A DNA stretch of 64,000 bases, from NCBI RefSeq assembly GCF_030704535.1, contig NC_081822.1, forward strand, positions 10,533,001 through 10,597,000, read 5' to 3'. This DNA comes from Vitis vinifera. Its lineage: Eukaryota > Streptophyta > Magnoliopsida > Vitales > Vitaceae. Position 1 is the stretch's first letter, and every line of letters begins with the position of its first letter. Of this stretch, positions 36,247-48,145 are shown piece by piece. The notes under the pieces were generated by a model. That model had not been told where the DNA came from and made no database searches. It worked only from the letters and a program-made list of their open reading frames with translations. Both the position numbers and the translations under genes were made by a program.

Positions 36247-37249
36247 TGCTTATATTCTTTCAGGCATTCTGTGGTCAACGCAACCTTTTGTACGTAACTT
36301 CATTTTGAGGCTGAATTTTTTTAATGTTTTCGGTTTTTGAAAGATTCCTTTCTAATGAGAAACATTACTATTCTCTTTTTTAATGTTTAAAATGAGATTT
36401 TATTTATTTATTTATTTAGGGAACGGATGTACTCCCATTTTTATTTTCACACACCTCTTCCTTTCTTTATTATTTTTTATTTTTTGAATTTAATTATTTA
36501 TGAATACGAAATTTCTAATGTACTTTTTTTTCTTCCTCCAATCCTCCATAAAATAAAATCATTTTAACTCTACCTTCATCCACCTTCTCCTCTCATTCTT
36601 AATTATTTTTTTTATCCTATTTCACTAAATTCGCTTATCTAACCATACGTTTTTTTTTTTTTTTTTTTTAAGAATTGACCTTTGCCAGCAGATAAGAATA
36701 ATATTTAGGGGCTTGGAAATTATTTGGTTTTCAAAATGGTTAGAACTTGTTTAGATTGTGGAGTATTAGGGCTTGGTTCTTGGAGGAATCGGGTACTGGA
36801 ATTGACACATCCGAGACAACAACCTGGGATTATCAACCAGGTTGACTCATATTCTTTTGAACACTCTCAAGAATATGCTTAGCCCAAAACCCCTGACAAG
36901 GGTATTTAACTTGTTGGCACGATTGACTACCCTCTCAAGAAGCACTCGACCCTTAGGGTTTCTCTCAGTATTTGAGAAGAACTACCAGGGTGGGGGTTCA
37001 CTGGCATGGGTGCTGAGGGTGGTGATGGGACGCATGTGAGGAATAGATCCCAAAGTAGAGCTTGTCTTGTCCCATTAACAAAGGGCATCATGGGACAAGT
37101 ACAAGGAATGAATTCTCAAATGAAGCTCGTCTTGTCCCATTAGCAGGAGGTGTTTCCCTGTTGGTTGGATAACCTTCGAAAAAGATCATTGGTTGATTGG
37201 ATACCCAGTATCTTGTGGATATCACTTGTAAAACGGTTGTGTGATAATA

Positions 37250-37268
37250 ATTGGTGCCATCTATGGGA
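37250..37268 (+). promoter_or_regulatory. Primer-binding site of the gypsy element
   Basis: TTGGTGCCATCTATGGGA directly after the left LTR resembles the TGGCGCCGTCTGTGGGA-type site seen in plant gypsy elements, with a few transitions. Confidence 0.5.
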
Positions 37269-37799
37269 AGAGAGCAAAAAACCAAACATGGTGACTACAT
37301 GGGTTGTTAGTCACGCAAAAAAATGCATATGTTCCATCAACAATCGAAGTGGCCTCAAGGGGCATCATGAATGCTAAAGACCAAGCTAACCAAATTCTGA
37401 CTACAATTGGACGAGCTGAGAGGGACCACCAATTAGCTCAGATGGGAGAATGAAGTGATGGTGACACAACTCAATGAGATCGCTTAGCCACATTCGGTTA
37501 ATGAGTAAGTGCATACCAGACTGGTGAAAAAACACTTCTCGGGCGTGCCAAATGGCGCACTTAGTCCAAATAGAGAAATCCTAGGCGTAGGCGAAAGGGG
37601 CGCGGACCAATGCGACCCTAAAAGAGCCTGTATTTCATGTGGGAAGAGTTGGAACCAAGCAAAGACACCAACCTCGTCTAGGAAAGGACTAAGCGCTACC
37701 ACTAAGCCAACCTTGCACAAACTTGGACGAAGCATGCAATGTATCCTGGGAGCTTCCTAGAAAAGCACCTCTTGATACCACCTGTGCTGTCGACACCTC

Positions 37800-39300
37800 T
37801 AACTTCATACATTGTGTAGTAAAGCACTCGATTGGGTTCATGGTTCCTAAGTTTGCCATGTATGATGGGTCAATAGACCCTTTCGGTTACCTCATGCACT
37901 GCCACCAAGTAATGACACTGGACGTAGGTGATGATGCACTCCTATGCAAAGTGTTCCAATCAGTCTTCACGAGCTTGCCTTAGCTTGGTTCCACTGTTTA
38001 TCCACAAACTCGATCAACAACTTTCGTGAGCTATCAGAAATATTCATTGTCCATTACTATGCTTAGCCAGGCAAAAGCAGGACTTTCATAGTTTGAGCAA
38101 CCTGAAGATGATGGAGTCTTAAGTCTCTCGGAGACTTCATGGGAAGGTTTAGATAAGTATTGATCCAAATGGACCCTTGCAGCATCGACGCAATCATGCA
38201 AACTTTCAAGCGAAGCATAATCCTGTGAACCCTTTTATTTGAATCTATATCAAAGAAATCACAAAAAATTATGGACAATTTCTTCCGTAGGGTTAACAAA
38301 TATGCAATTCTTGAGAATGCCCTACGAGCGTTTGTGCCTTGAAGAGCTAAAACAACTCAAACCGACGCAAACTTCACATGCTTGGGAGGCTCTTAGGGTC
38401 GGGATTCCCGTTCGACAAGAAGCCCCAAGGGCCGAGACTAAGACACCCGACTTCAACCTAATTCATGAAACTGACTCAATTTCACCCAATTATTGCCTTT
38501 GGCTCATAACCTAGAAGGTTTTCGTTAGCTAAACCTCATGCGGGGATAAGCGAGTTAGAGAGATCAAAGTCGCTTTTACGAGTACCATAAAGACAAAGGG
38601 CACACTGTCGAAGAATGTTGACACCTCAATTAGTAGATTAAGCCAATGGTATGGGCGGGTCTCCTCAATAAATATTTCCTTGTCCTATCAACGACGCCAA
38701 GTGACGGTCAGGCACCTCACAGATCCTTTGCAGAACCAAGGTAGGTAATCTATGTGATCCACAGTGAACCAACTGAAAACTAATGGAAAGACAAACGCAA
38801 AACCAAAACGATGATAAAAGTTACTGAGCTCATGGCCTAAGTTTGCAACGTAAGTGGCGCATTCACTCCCAAAGCCTCGCTCCGATTGATGGCCCAATCA
38901 CATTTTCTGAAGTAGACCTATTGCGTATAGCCCGACTGCATAAGGAGGCTCTCATCCTAACATTAAACATAGCAAACTACAACGTATGCCGCATTCTTGT
39001 TGACCAAGGAAGCTTTGAGGGGCCTCTTGCATGTCTTCGTTTTCAAGTAGATGAATTTGCCAACAAACATTTTGGAAAGCCCTAGGAGAGAGTTAAAGGG
39101 GTTTAATTGCCCGATGTCTATCCTTGGGAAATGTTGTACTCCCCGATAACAGTCAGATTAGTAACAATGATGGTGAAATTCTCCATCATGAATGACCCTT
39201 ACCCATATAATGGTATCCTTAGTCGTGCACAGATCCATGGGTTGAAAGTGAGCTACATGATCGTACGGGGGGCAAGTTGATATATTTAGGGATCAGACGT
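37800..39300 (+). pseudogene. Gypsy gag and aspartic protease remnants
   Basis: A retrotransposon gag domain is recognisable at about 37845-38066: YDGSIDPFGYLMHCHQVMTL, then after an in-frame stop AWFHCLSTNSINNFRELSEI. Further on, 38918-39024 reads KEALILTLNIANYNVCRILV followed by DQGS, the region around the aspartic protease active-site strand; the expected DTGS/DQGSS-type motif is in place. The following 200 bp keeps short matches to the protease C-terminal part (YNGILSRAQIHG). Frames are broken by several stops and frameshifts. It is not functional as it stands. Confidence 0.6.
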
Positions 39301-42300
39301 CGTCTCGACGAGGTTATCAGGTTTTTACTTTCTTGGGTTCCAACAAAGACTCTCTCCTAGGCAATGCCAACGGGGAGAAATAGTAATTACTGAGCGATTT
39401 TCACCCAAAGTTGGACAAACAGGAATCACCTATTGTTGAACCACTAGTAGTCGTGGATTTATTCAATGACAACTTTGGATGGAATCACCTATTGTTCACC
39501 CAAAGTATCATGGAGCACTCAACTAAGCATAAAGCCTTGAAAAGGGCCTTAAGTGCCATGTAGCATCGACCAAGCCTTGAGTTCCCAAAGGCAATCGACC
39601 AAGCCTTAAGTTTCAAAAAGCATTCGGTCTAGAACATTACCACCTGGCAGACAGCCGCCTAGGCCACCCCCGACCATCAAGGCATCAAAATGCTAAGTAT
39701 AAACGCTTAAGGACAAAGCATTGACTACATGACAAGTATTAACATATAAAAGCACGGTCCACTGATCAAAATCACCACACTGATCAAGCGTTACTCCCGC
39801 CACATTCTTCTTAGCTTCCCCAGCTACACATGCACCCTCATATCTAACCCCACTATTTCCGGTCTCCCTCTCCTTATTATTGTCCTAATTGTTTTGAATA
39901 CTATGCTTCACCACACAACAATCAGAGCCCATCTTATAGGCATGGTCCACTTCATATACTTTGGGATGAGACCCACTAGATCTTGTTGGGTTTTTGCAAA
40001 CTTCTCCTAAAGATCGTCCACTTCCTCTGCAGCCTAAGCAAGCCCTTCTTAGGCCTCATCTACTTTCGTTTGGTGACTTTGTTTCTTGTGGGAAGCTTCC
40101 CTCCACATGGCCTTTTTAGGCTTTCCTAGGCTCAAGACCCTTTGACAATCCAAGATAAGTAGATAATCCGTATGGCATAAGAGGAAAGACAAATTTCCTT
40201 TTTCCTTAATATTAGACGAAATGGACAAACTAAGCTGAGTGAGACTTCTAGACGGACAAGCCAACTCAGCCGAAAATTCCAAGCATTAGACAAATGATTA
40301 ATCACTACTAATGCTTGAGCAACAATCAAAATAACATTTACACCCAAAAATCAATGTCAATAAATTGTTACACGCAATCTGTGACATTGAAAAACGTAAA
40401 TGCACAATCAACGATATGGTCCGAGATTCTTACATGACAACCAACAAATGGCACCAATCAACAACTCTTGTTTGGTATGATTGCCCAATTCGTGCTAAGA
40501 TTATGGCGTTGATTACCTTATTAAGGCATAGTATCCGCCATGATGATGACCATCAACGTAAGAAAGGCATGAATGCACAATCAATGTTGTGATGATGATG
40601 TCATATATTCTATAAAAACCCCTCCAGAAGCATGAAAAATGTATACATACATAGTCATTTAAAAAAGTTGGATTCACTCTTGCTAGATTTTGACTTAAGC
40701 TTCGAAGATGCGTGCTTCGATCACCTGTCCGAACATCATTTGTGTAGGGAAGAAGTCCATTTGATTCTAGTGAAACTAAATGGACTTGCATCTAGTTGGC
40801 ACAACACCAACATTTGTCATTCTCCAAGGCCCATACCAACTCTTGCTTCTTCGCATTGGCCACCCTAAGCTTCTAAACCAATTCCCAGTTATATTCCTTT
40901 ACCTCCTTAGCGTTCAATTTCAGATGATCCATGTCGCAAAGCAACCCTCAAAGTTCATTCTTCCTCTTCCCAAAATCGTTGATGTCAGATCAAAACTAAT
41001 AGTCAAAATACAAAAAACAACATTAGTACTTCATTTTCGCACACCCACTAAAAAAAGTCTAAATGCATGAATTCATGAACTCCCACTAAAATGCCTAGTT
41101 CCTCAGAGGAAAACAGTGACATAGCAGCAAACATGTCCTACAAAGAGAGGGCTTTGTCCATATGGGTTGTCACTTGTGGCATTGGCAGAACTTCAGCAAC
41201 CTGGGTATTATCAACCGCAATAATGGCCTTAAGGCTAGTCTGGTGGACCTCTTCTGATCATAGTGAGGAGTTTAAAATCTTAGTAGTTGGGCATTTTATT
41301 GAATTTTCTCAGGTTGCAATACCGTGCGATCCACTCAACCCCACTTTGCTCATCTTCTTCCTCTACACCTCAATACCAACAATGAGAATAGTAGGATCAA
41401 TTTCTCTTGATCCCTAGCCGACAACGCATTTCTATACTACTCGGCTTGACAATTGGGCTACCTTCTCAAATTCAACAGATTGCTTAAGCGATGTGGCGTT
41501 GAGTCTACCTTAAGGTGCCCTCTCGTCATTTGTGATTCATTTCAGCTAAAAGTTTTTGGTGCACCATTTATTTCTATGTGTGGGTTGTTTTGGTGAAAAA
41601 AAAGTCCCCTTTTAAAGTTTCTTTCAGTTTTTATACAAACCCGAGGTGGACACATGTCACGTCTTGAAAAATTTCCCCATAACAGAAAATATTCATTTTT
41701 CATTTTATTTTATTTCATGACCATCCATGTTCTCATGAACACAGATGGTTTGTTTTCGTTGTTCGTTTCCATGAGCACAGGAGGTGTATACTTGAAGTTT
41801 GTGATTACGAGCACAAGGAGGATGTACTCGAATCTTATGTCCATTACATGGGCTTGTTCATGATTCTTGATGTCCTTGATGATGAATTTTTTCCCTGGAT
41901 TAGCAGATAAGGGCCTTTTCGCAACAAAACAAGATGCACAAACCTATCATGATGGTTCTAAATGTCTCTTAGGTTTGTGCTCATTAGTAGCACTCAACAA
42001 CTTCGAGGGTTGGCTTCAATGTGGAGGAGCCGACATATCCGATTGAAGGATGCTTTTTTCAACCTACTCAACAAGGTTGCGCTTATCTTGACTTACACCA
42101 TGCCATAATCAATAACCTAAAAAAATAGAAAAAAAATAAGAACAAAAGCAGAAGAACGACTCATATATACATAGATATATAGTCAACCTATTCACCTGGA
42201 CGTCTCTATTCGAATCATCCAATGGCATTTCATAGGCTCCAGAATAAGCACATTGCTCCATGCCTATCCTTTTCCAAAATTCGGAAGGTTTGTCACAAAT

Positions 42301-43299
42301 TGAAATTCGAGACATTGAGCCAAGAACATGAACCTCTTGATTAACCCATTGCTTGATGTACATAAATAAAACTTTAAGCATTATAAGCTCCAATGCATAC
42401 AACTTATTCAATACGACACATCTCATGATACATGTGCGTTGGATGCATGCTTGCATAGTGTCTCACCAAAAAGGAAAATGACAATCGAAGCCCTGCCTCG
42501 AACTATTCCTAGGTGAGATAAATTTCACATTCAACAAATTTGTTATGGACCTCATGTTATTTGGGTTGTTCGAGAAGCTTAGACAAACCATCTTCAGTTT
42601 GGAGTAATGGGTATGAAATTCGATCATTGAGGAGTCCACTTAATTAGCTGAAAACTAGGTACCCATTGATGCATCAACTAAGTCATGGGCAACATTGTGC
42701 AGAGAGAGGTGTTTTCTCGCTTCGTGCTTTTCGATTCCAATGACTTTCATAGCATCTTTGGATCTACCTATCATGAGACACCATATCGTAAGACCTAACT
42801 AGAGCTAAGGGAAATGGGGTGCCACCCATTCCTTGTGTTATGCGCTTAAGGCCAAACACATTTATCTATATGTAAATGATGACTTATGTCCTAAACCCTA
42901 AATCCTATACAACAATCAGAGTTGTGTGAGAAAAGCAACTCAACTAAACAAATAAAAAAATAAAACATATTGTCCACCATATAACTTTGATGATGGAACC
43001 TTAGATAAATATGTTGAAAATCCAAACCTCGTGGATAACACTCACAAGCCACATAAGATCTCTCCCTCGGTAAAAAAAAAAGTCTAGAAAATGGTAGCAA
43101 ACCTTATTTATACCCTAAGACAGGCTCTATCAAGGCATTTAATGCAACATAGCAAACCAAGTCAAGAGAGAATCATTGCACTAATTGGCGCACTTCCCCA
43201 AGCAATGCGAAACTCCACCGTAACGTGCATGATCTTTACTTTCTTAGCACAATTTTTCCCAATTAATTGTCACAAGCTACACATTTATTTTGCATCACT

Positions 43300-43819
43300 G
43301 AAGAAGGCATTGAAGGAACTAAGTACCAAAATGGACACATCCAAGACATTGGTACCAAGCAAGCTATGTGAACCACCCAAGTTTGTTGACTCAATTGATT
43401 CATAGGACTAGGACCACATGTTCGATCCAATACCCTTGATCAGGGTATTGAACTTGTTGGCACGATTGACCACCCTCTTCAGAGGCATCTGGTCCCTAGG
43501 GTTCTTCATATATGAGGAATACCTCAAATGAATCTCGTCTTATCTCATCAACAGGAGGTGTTTCCCTACAGGTTAGCCATTCGCTGCTTAACACATATTT
43601 GGCCAGCCAACAGCAAACTCGACGGGTTCCCCAATGCTTGACTTCTTGATGTACCACTTCCCAAGAAAAAGGTTGTTTCCTCCGATCAATCAAAATCTAG
43701 TAAATGCAACCTATAAAAAAGGGATTAAAGAACAATAAAATGGACAAACTTTCTCCTTCCACAATCAACAAAACCTTTAGAAAAAATCATTGGTTGACAG
43801 GATACCTGACAATCTCCTA
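43300..43819 (+). repeat. 3' LTR-like tract of the gypsy element (left part)
   Basis: Shares ordered words with 36800-37215 (listed in the gypsy entry). It has an extra stretch of about 200 bp (43580-43760) absent from the left LTR. It is interrupted at about 43820 by a TIR element; sequence resembling the LTR end (AAAAAGTTGTGCGACAATAG) resumes at about 46425. Confidence 0.55.
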
Positions 43820-43945
43820 GGGGAATTACCCTTAAGGGTAGGCTGAGGGAATAAATGACCAATGAGGGTAGGTAACTTTGATAAGTCTTGTAAAGGGTAA
43901 GGTAAAATATTGATAATTCTTCCAAAGGACTTATTTTATTTAAAT
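43820..43945 (+). repeat. Left terminal inverted repeat
   Basis: Pairs with 46318-46422. The first 75 bp align at roughly 80% by eye. It also holds an internal duplication of the TTGATAA-TCTT-AAAGG word. Confidence 0.6.
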
Positions 43946-45018
43946 GCCAATACTACCCTTAATAAGTGAAAAGTAAGGAAAGTGAAAAGCAACGGAAAGT
44001 GAAAAAGTGTTTATTCTCCCTTTCTTTAACCTATCTGGAAAAGAGTTTATTCTTCCTTTCTTTAACCTATTTGGAGCCGAGTTGCAGAAGAAAAAGGGGA
44101 AAGGAAAAAGGTGCGCACTTCAGGTCATTCTCTGCAACCGATACACAAAACTTGTTTTTTTTTTGTGAATCTAGCAAGAAATCCATTAAAGGTCAGTTTT
44201 TTTTTTTTAATACAAAAAAAAAACGTCAGTTTATGGAAAAATAAATAAATAATTTAAAAATCGGATTGAATGAAGGAAAAGTTAATAATTTTAACAATGT
44301 AGCTGTAAGATATTAGATCTGAAATATTGAATGAGGTTTTCAGAAAGAAATTACATTTTTTTTTAAATGTTATTTAAATTTATTATTTTGAATTTTTTTA
44401 TATTATTTAGGTCATATTGAAGATGTGTTTTTATTTTTAATTTATTTGCTGGGTGGGTTGTTTGATATGATTATTATTGATTTCCATTGAAAAGGTTTGC
44501 ACTTTAGTTTTGTTGTTAAGACTTTTTGACATGATTGAAGAAAAAATGTTCTCAGTTGTTTCATGCTTGTTTGGGACCACTTTGTTTGTGTATTTATAAA
44601 CATATTTGGATTGTCATTGAAAACCGAAATCCCCTTTGTACGAGACCACTTTGTCTTTTATTATGAATTTGTTAAAGAATTAAGATCACTATATTTTTGT
44701 TATAAATTTGTTACCTTTTTGTATAAGTATTATTTTGGTATGATGAGTCGAATGCCTAGTAGTTTGAAGGTTGTGTAAAAGAACCATTATTTCAGTTATA
44801 AAGTATAAGTACAATACAAATGCAATATAGTTACAATGAAAAAATATTAACATTATGATACATTACAATATACCAAAATGACAAAATATTGAATTATTTT
44901 TTACTGATTTGGCATTTCTAGGCTATCATGTTGTATTCCTATCATAAAGCATCCTTGCAAGCCAAAATTATAAAAAAAAACAACAACAAAAATACACTAT
45001 TGTAATTTCAATACATGA

Positions 45019-45560
45019 AGTTGTTGATGATAATCCAATGATAGATAAAAAAAATCTATAAAATTAATTTTTTTTATATAAAAATATAGAGGTATAATAA
45101 AAATACAGTACAATTACAATACAAATACAATAACATTACGATACATTACGATAAGGTAAAATTTTGAAAATGTCAAATTTCTTATGAAACTGGGCAATTA
45201 TGGGTTCTTTGGCATATCTCTAACATGTATAATATACAACAAATATTGTTATTTATTATATAAAATATGTCTCTCAATTTATTATAATTTTCATTTGTTT
45301 ATTTTGTATTCGTTGTTCAATTTTCATTGATTGTAATATTGTGAAATAGTTGTTGATGATAATCCAATGATGGATAAAAAAAAAATCTATAAAATTAATT
45401 TTTTTTATATAAAAATATAGAGGTATAATAAAAATACAGTACAATTACAATACAAATACAATAACATTACGATACATTACGATAAGGTAAAATTTTGAAA
45501 ATGTCAAATTTCTTATGAAACTGGGCAATTATGGGTTCTTTGGCATATCCCTAACTTGTA
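45019..45560 (+). repeat. Near-identical 210-bp direct duplication
   Basis: 45019-45230 and 45348-45560 share almost every base: TTGTTGATGATAATCCAATG at the start, TACAATACAAATACAATAAC in the middle and GAAACTGGGCAATTATGGGT near the end. They are separated by about 115 bp. Differences seen by eye are few: GATAG/GATGG, one A in a run, and a few near the end. This is a much younger event than most repeats here. Confidence 0.8.
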
Positions 45561-45769
45561 CTTTATGACCTTGTCCTGTACAAAAGAGTATATAATATAA
45601 TATTAAGAAAAATTCATGATCATAAAAAATATATATATATATTTTATTCACCACAATATAATACATTTGCAATTGCACGAAAAATTCCACGGTTACTCCA
45701 TAATTGCATAAACTTCATTACAAATATGCCACAATCCGTTTTGCAAATAGTAATTAAGGAAATTATAAG

Positions 45770-45865
45770 TCAATTGGGTATCAAATTAGTAAATTTATAA
45801 CCTGATTTGCTTTCCATAGGGTATCAAATTAGCCAATTGGGTATCAAATTAGTGGAATAAAAATC
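45770..45865 (+). repeat. Short triplicate TTGGGTATCAAATTAG
   Basis: The word GGGTATCAAATTAG occurs three times at about 45776, 45819 and 45838. Confidence 0.6.
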
Positions 45866-46032
45866 TTCCATTTCAATTTGTCTCCAAAAATATATCACCC
45901 CTCACACAAGCAAAATCAAATCAACCTTTTCAATTGACCATACTACTTCCACCAACCAAGTCAGCTCAAAAAAAGAGAAAAAAGCCAACCCAAAAAAAAG
46001 AAAATCAAATCATACTTTTCAATTTACTGTAA

Positions 46033-46326
46033 ATGCAATTTTATATTATAATGTGTCACCAAAGGTTCAAAGACAAGGGTTCTGACAGGGGTGGTTTTGG
46101 AGGTAGGGGCCGTGGAAGGAGGGATCAAAGTGGTGGTTGGAACAATAGAAACAATTCTGGTGAGAATAATAAGTCCTTTGAATGGAACAAAGAGTCAAAC
46201 AATAATGGGGAAGGGTGGAAAGGTCATAATGGTGCTGTCAATTGGGGCCAAGGAGGTGGTGATAAGGGGCCAAGGAATTGGAATTCTGGGACTGGCAGAA
46301 CTAGCAATCAATTGAGGGTAAATTAG
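46033..46326 (+). CDS. RGG and Trp/Gly-rich ORF inside the TIR element (possible captured host fragment)
   Basis: A 97-codon frame, unlike its AT-rich surroundings in base use. After a candidate splice acceptor at about 46058 (CACCAAAG|GTTC) it reads FKDKGSDRGGFGGRGRGRRD, then SGGWNNRNNSGENNKSFEWN, EGWKGHNGAVNWGQGG and PRNWNSGTGRTSNQ. It thus combines an RGG box with five tryptophans next to Gly, Asn or Glu. Such Trp/Gly repeats occur in Argonaute-binding proteins, for example the C-terminus of plant SPT5-like/KTF1, and RGG boxes occur in many RNA-binding proteins. The last codons run into the right TIR. It is most likely a fragment of a host gene picked up by the element. A functional protein is not implied, and the donor gene is a guess. 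Confidence 0.45.
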   Translation: MQFYIIMCHQRFKDKGSDRGGFGGRGRGRRDQSGGWNNRNNSGENNKSFEWNKESNNNGEGWKGHNGAVNWGQGGGDKGPRNWNSGTGRTSNQLRVN

Positions 46327-46422
46327 TCTAATAAAAATATAAGGCCTTCAAAAGAATTATCAAACTTACCCACCCTTTTCAGTCATTTTTTCCCCCAGCC
46401 TACCCTTAAGGGTAATTCTCCC
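46318..46422 (-). repeat. Right terminal inverted repeat
   Basis: Inverted partner of 43820-43945. On the minus strand it starts GAGAATTACCCTTAAGGGTA. Confidence 0.6.
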
Positions 46423-47034
46423 AAAAAAAAGTTGTGCGACAATAGTCTCCTTGATGGTGATTCTATTTTGTATTTTTAGTTTAAAATATGTTTTTGAAAA
46501 GAAAAAAAATAGGTGGTGACAAAATTTTAAAAACACTTTAAATTTTTTTTAAATCACTTTAAATATTAAAAAATCACTTACAATTTTTTAAAAGAACTAT
46601 CTAATAGATAGTTTTCATAAAAGTACTTTTAAATAAAATATTTTCACTAAAAATATTTCTACCTTAAACCATACTCTAAATATTCTTTGTTGTTGTTATT
46701 TTAATATTAATTAAGATTTTGTTCTATTTTACAGATATGTTGGTGTATTTTTTTTCTTTTTCATAAAAAATTATCATTGATTCTTGCCCCTCATGATTTG
46801 TTTTTATATGTAGGTATTGCCACTAACTCATAAATACATTATATTATATCCCAACCACTGTTTTGTCCTATCTACAATGGCAAGTCAAACCTTTGGCTGA
46901 CTTTACTTGGATGTAGCAAATATCAAAATTAGAACTATCATAACATTTTTAATTCATATTTAAAAAATAGTTCATCCCCTTCTCATTATCATTCAACAAA
47001 ATAAACAATTCTAGATATATAACATATCAAATTA

Positions 47035-47040
<6 letters not shown>

Positions 47041-47082
<42 letters not shown>
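47041..47082. repeat. (TA)n microsatellite
   Basis: An uninterrupted TA dinucleotide run of 21 units. Simple repeat, probably polymorphic. Confidence 0.95.
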
Positions 47083-47085
<3 letters not shown>

Positions 47086-47784
47086 TAGCCATTATTTAAT
47101 TAAATCTAAGAGTATTTTAAGTATCTCAAAATCAAGCACTACAAAACTCACCCCTAAAAAAAATATGTAATAAAATTTCAACAACAAAATTACCCAAAAA
47201 AAAAAATTAACTTAGTATAATTTTATGATGTATATTAAGATTTTTAAAAAATAATGACCTAAAATTTACATGAAATAAAATTTTAAAAAAAAAATATTTT
47301 ATAAAATCTATTCAAAATTTATATGTGTTTGTTTGTTTGTTTTTTTCTTCTCATTTTTATTTCATATAAAGGTTTTTTTTGGGGAAAATTTTCATTTTTC
47401 CTTTTTTTAAAATTTATAATCAATTCTAGATATTATTATTATTTTAAATTTATTGAATTTTGAGGTTGGGGAATGTGACTTCTTTGGGCCTTTAATGGCT
47501 ACACATCTGTCTAGGTCTCATCTATTTTTCCCTAGATCTCTTTTTCTTTTTTTAATAATCTAAATTTAACCATAGATTTAAAGTGTGTAATTTTGAGGAT
47601 ATATTAGTTATTTGTTGCATTATATATTTATCAATGATTAGGTGTTTACTTATATTATTAAAAAATCACTTATAATATTTTCCGAAAAAACAAAACATGA
47701 TGTATGATTCTTCTAAAAACGTTTTTAAAGAAAATATTTTCACTAAAAATACTTCAAGCAAAAACAGTATCAAACACATTTTAA

Positions 47785-48145
47785 GAGTATGTTTAGTAAT
47801 TATTTTAAGAAATATGTTTAGTATTTCTAATATTTGAAAGATACAAAATTTTAGATGTTGAAAATATTATAATAGTTTCTAATATCATTATCAAACATAT
47901 TTTAAGAGTGTATTTGGTAGTAATTCTGAGAAGTATTTTTAACATTTTTGATACTTAAAAACTAAATATTTTCAATTATTAGAAAAGTTAAAAACATTTT
48001 TGGGAATAACTGTTAAACATATTCTTAAAATATGTTTGATAATGATTTTAGAAACTATTATAATATTTTCAACACTTAAAATTTTGTATCTTTCAAATAT
48101 TAAAAATACTAAAAATATTTCTTAAAATCATTTTCAAACGGACTC
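47785..48145. repeat. Long imperfect inverted repeat (fold-back element)
   Basis: The left arm (47785-47906) contains AATATTTGAAAGATACAAAA and GTTGAAAATATTATAATAGT. The right arm (48024-48145) contains the inverted words TTTTGTATCTTTCAAATATT and ACTATTATAATATTTTCAAC. Arms are about 122 bp with few mismatches; the spacer is about 117 bp and resembles a third, diverged copy. Ends resemble GAGT-N2-GTTTG. This fits a MITE or fold-back element. Confidence 0.75.

Larger units (their letters stand above)
36780..43819 (+). mobile_element. Decayed Ty3/gypsy element (gag-protease remnants, no RT seen)
   Basis: Related LTR tracts bound the element. Left, to about 37250: GTATTTAACTTGTTGGCACG ... AGGAGGTGTTTCCCTGTTGG ... 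AAAGATCATTGGTTGATTGG. Right, about 43430-43819: GTATTGAACTTGTTGGCACG ... AGGAGGTGTTTCCCTACAGG ... AAAAATCATTGGTTGACAGG. A primer-site-like TGGTGCCATCTATGGGA follows the left LTR at 37252-37268, as in many plant gypsy elements. Gag and protease remnants lie between 37.8 and 39.3 kb. Promoter-like TATA tracts at 39745 and 40608, and an LTR-like TTGACTTAAGCTTCG at 40697, suggest additional nested LTR pieces. I found no reverse transcriptase or integrase. Outer boundaries are approximate. Confidence 0.6.
43820..46422. mobile_element. Long-TIR (Mutator-like) element nested in the gypsy 3' LTR, carrying a gene fragment
   Basis: The left end GGGAATTACCCTTAAGGGTA is matched in inverted orientation by the right end TACCCTTAAGGGTAATTCTC. 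Similarity continues inward for at least 75 bp per side (GGGTAGGTAACTTTGATAAG against GGGTGGGTAAGTTTGATAAT). Long TIRs with no transposase over 2.6 kb fit a non-autonomous Mutator-like element. No clean 9-bp target duplication is visible. Inside are a 210-bp near-identical direct duplication and a Gly/Trp-rich open frame near the right TIR. Flanking sequence on both sides resembles the gypsy LTR, so the insertion is nested. The superfamily call is inference from TIR length. Confidence 0.6.

Noticed and set aside
42885..42910. CCTAAACCCTAAATCC resembling plant telomere repeat
   Set aside because: Less than two units of CCCTAAA; chance match within a decayed gypsy region.
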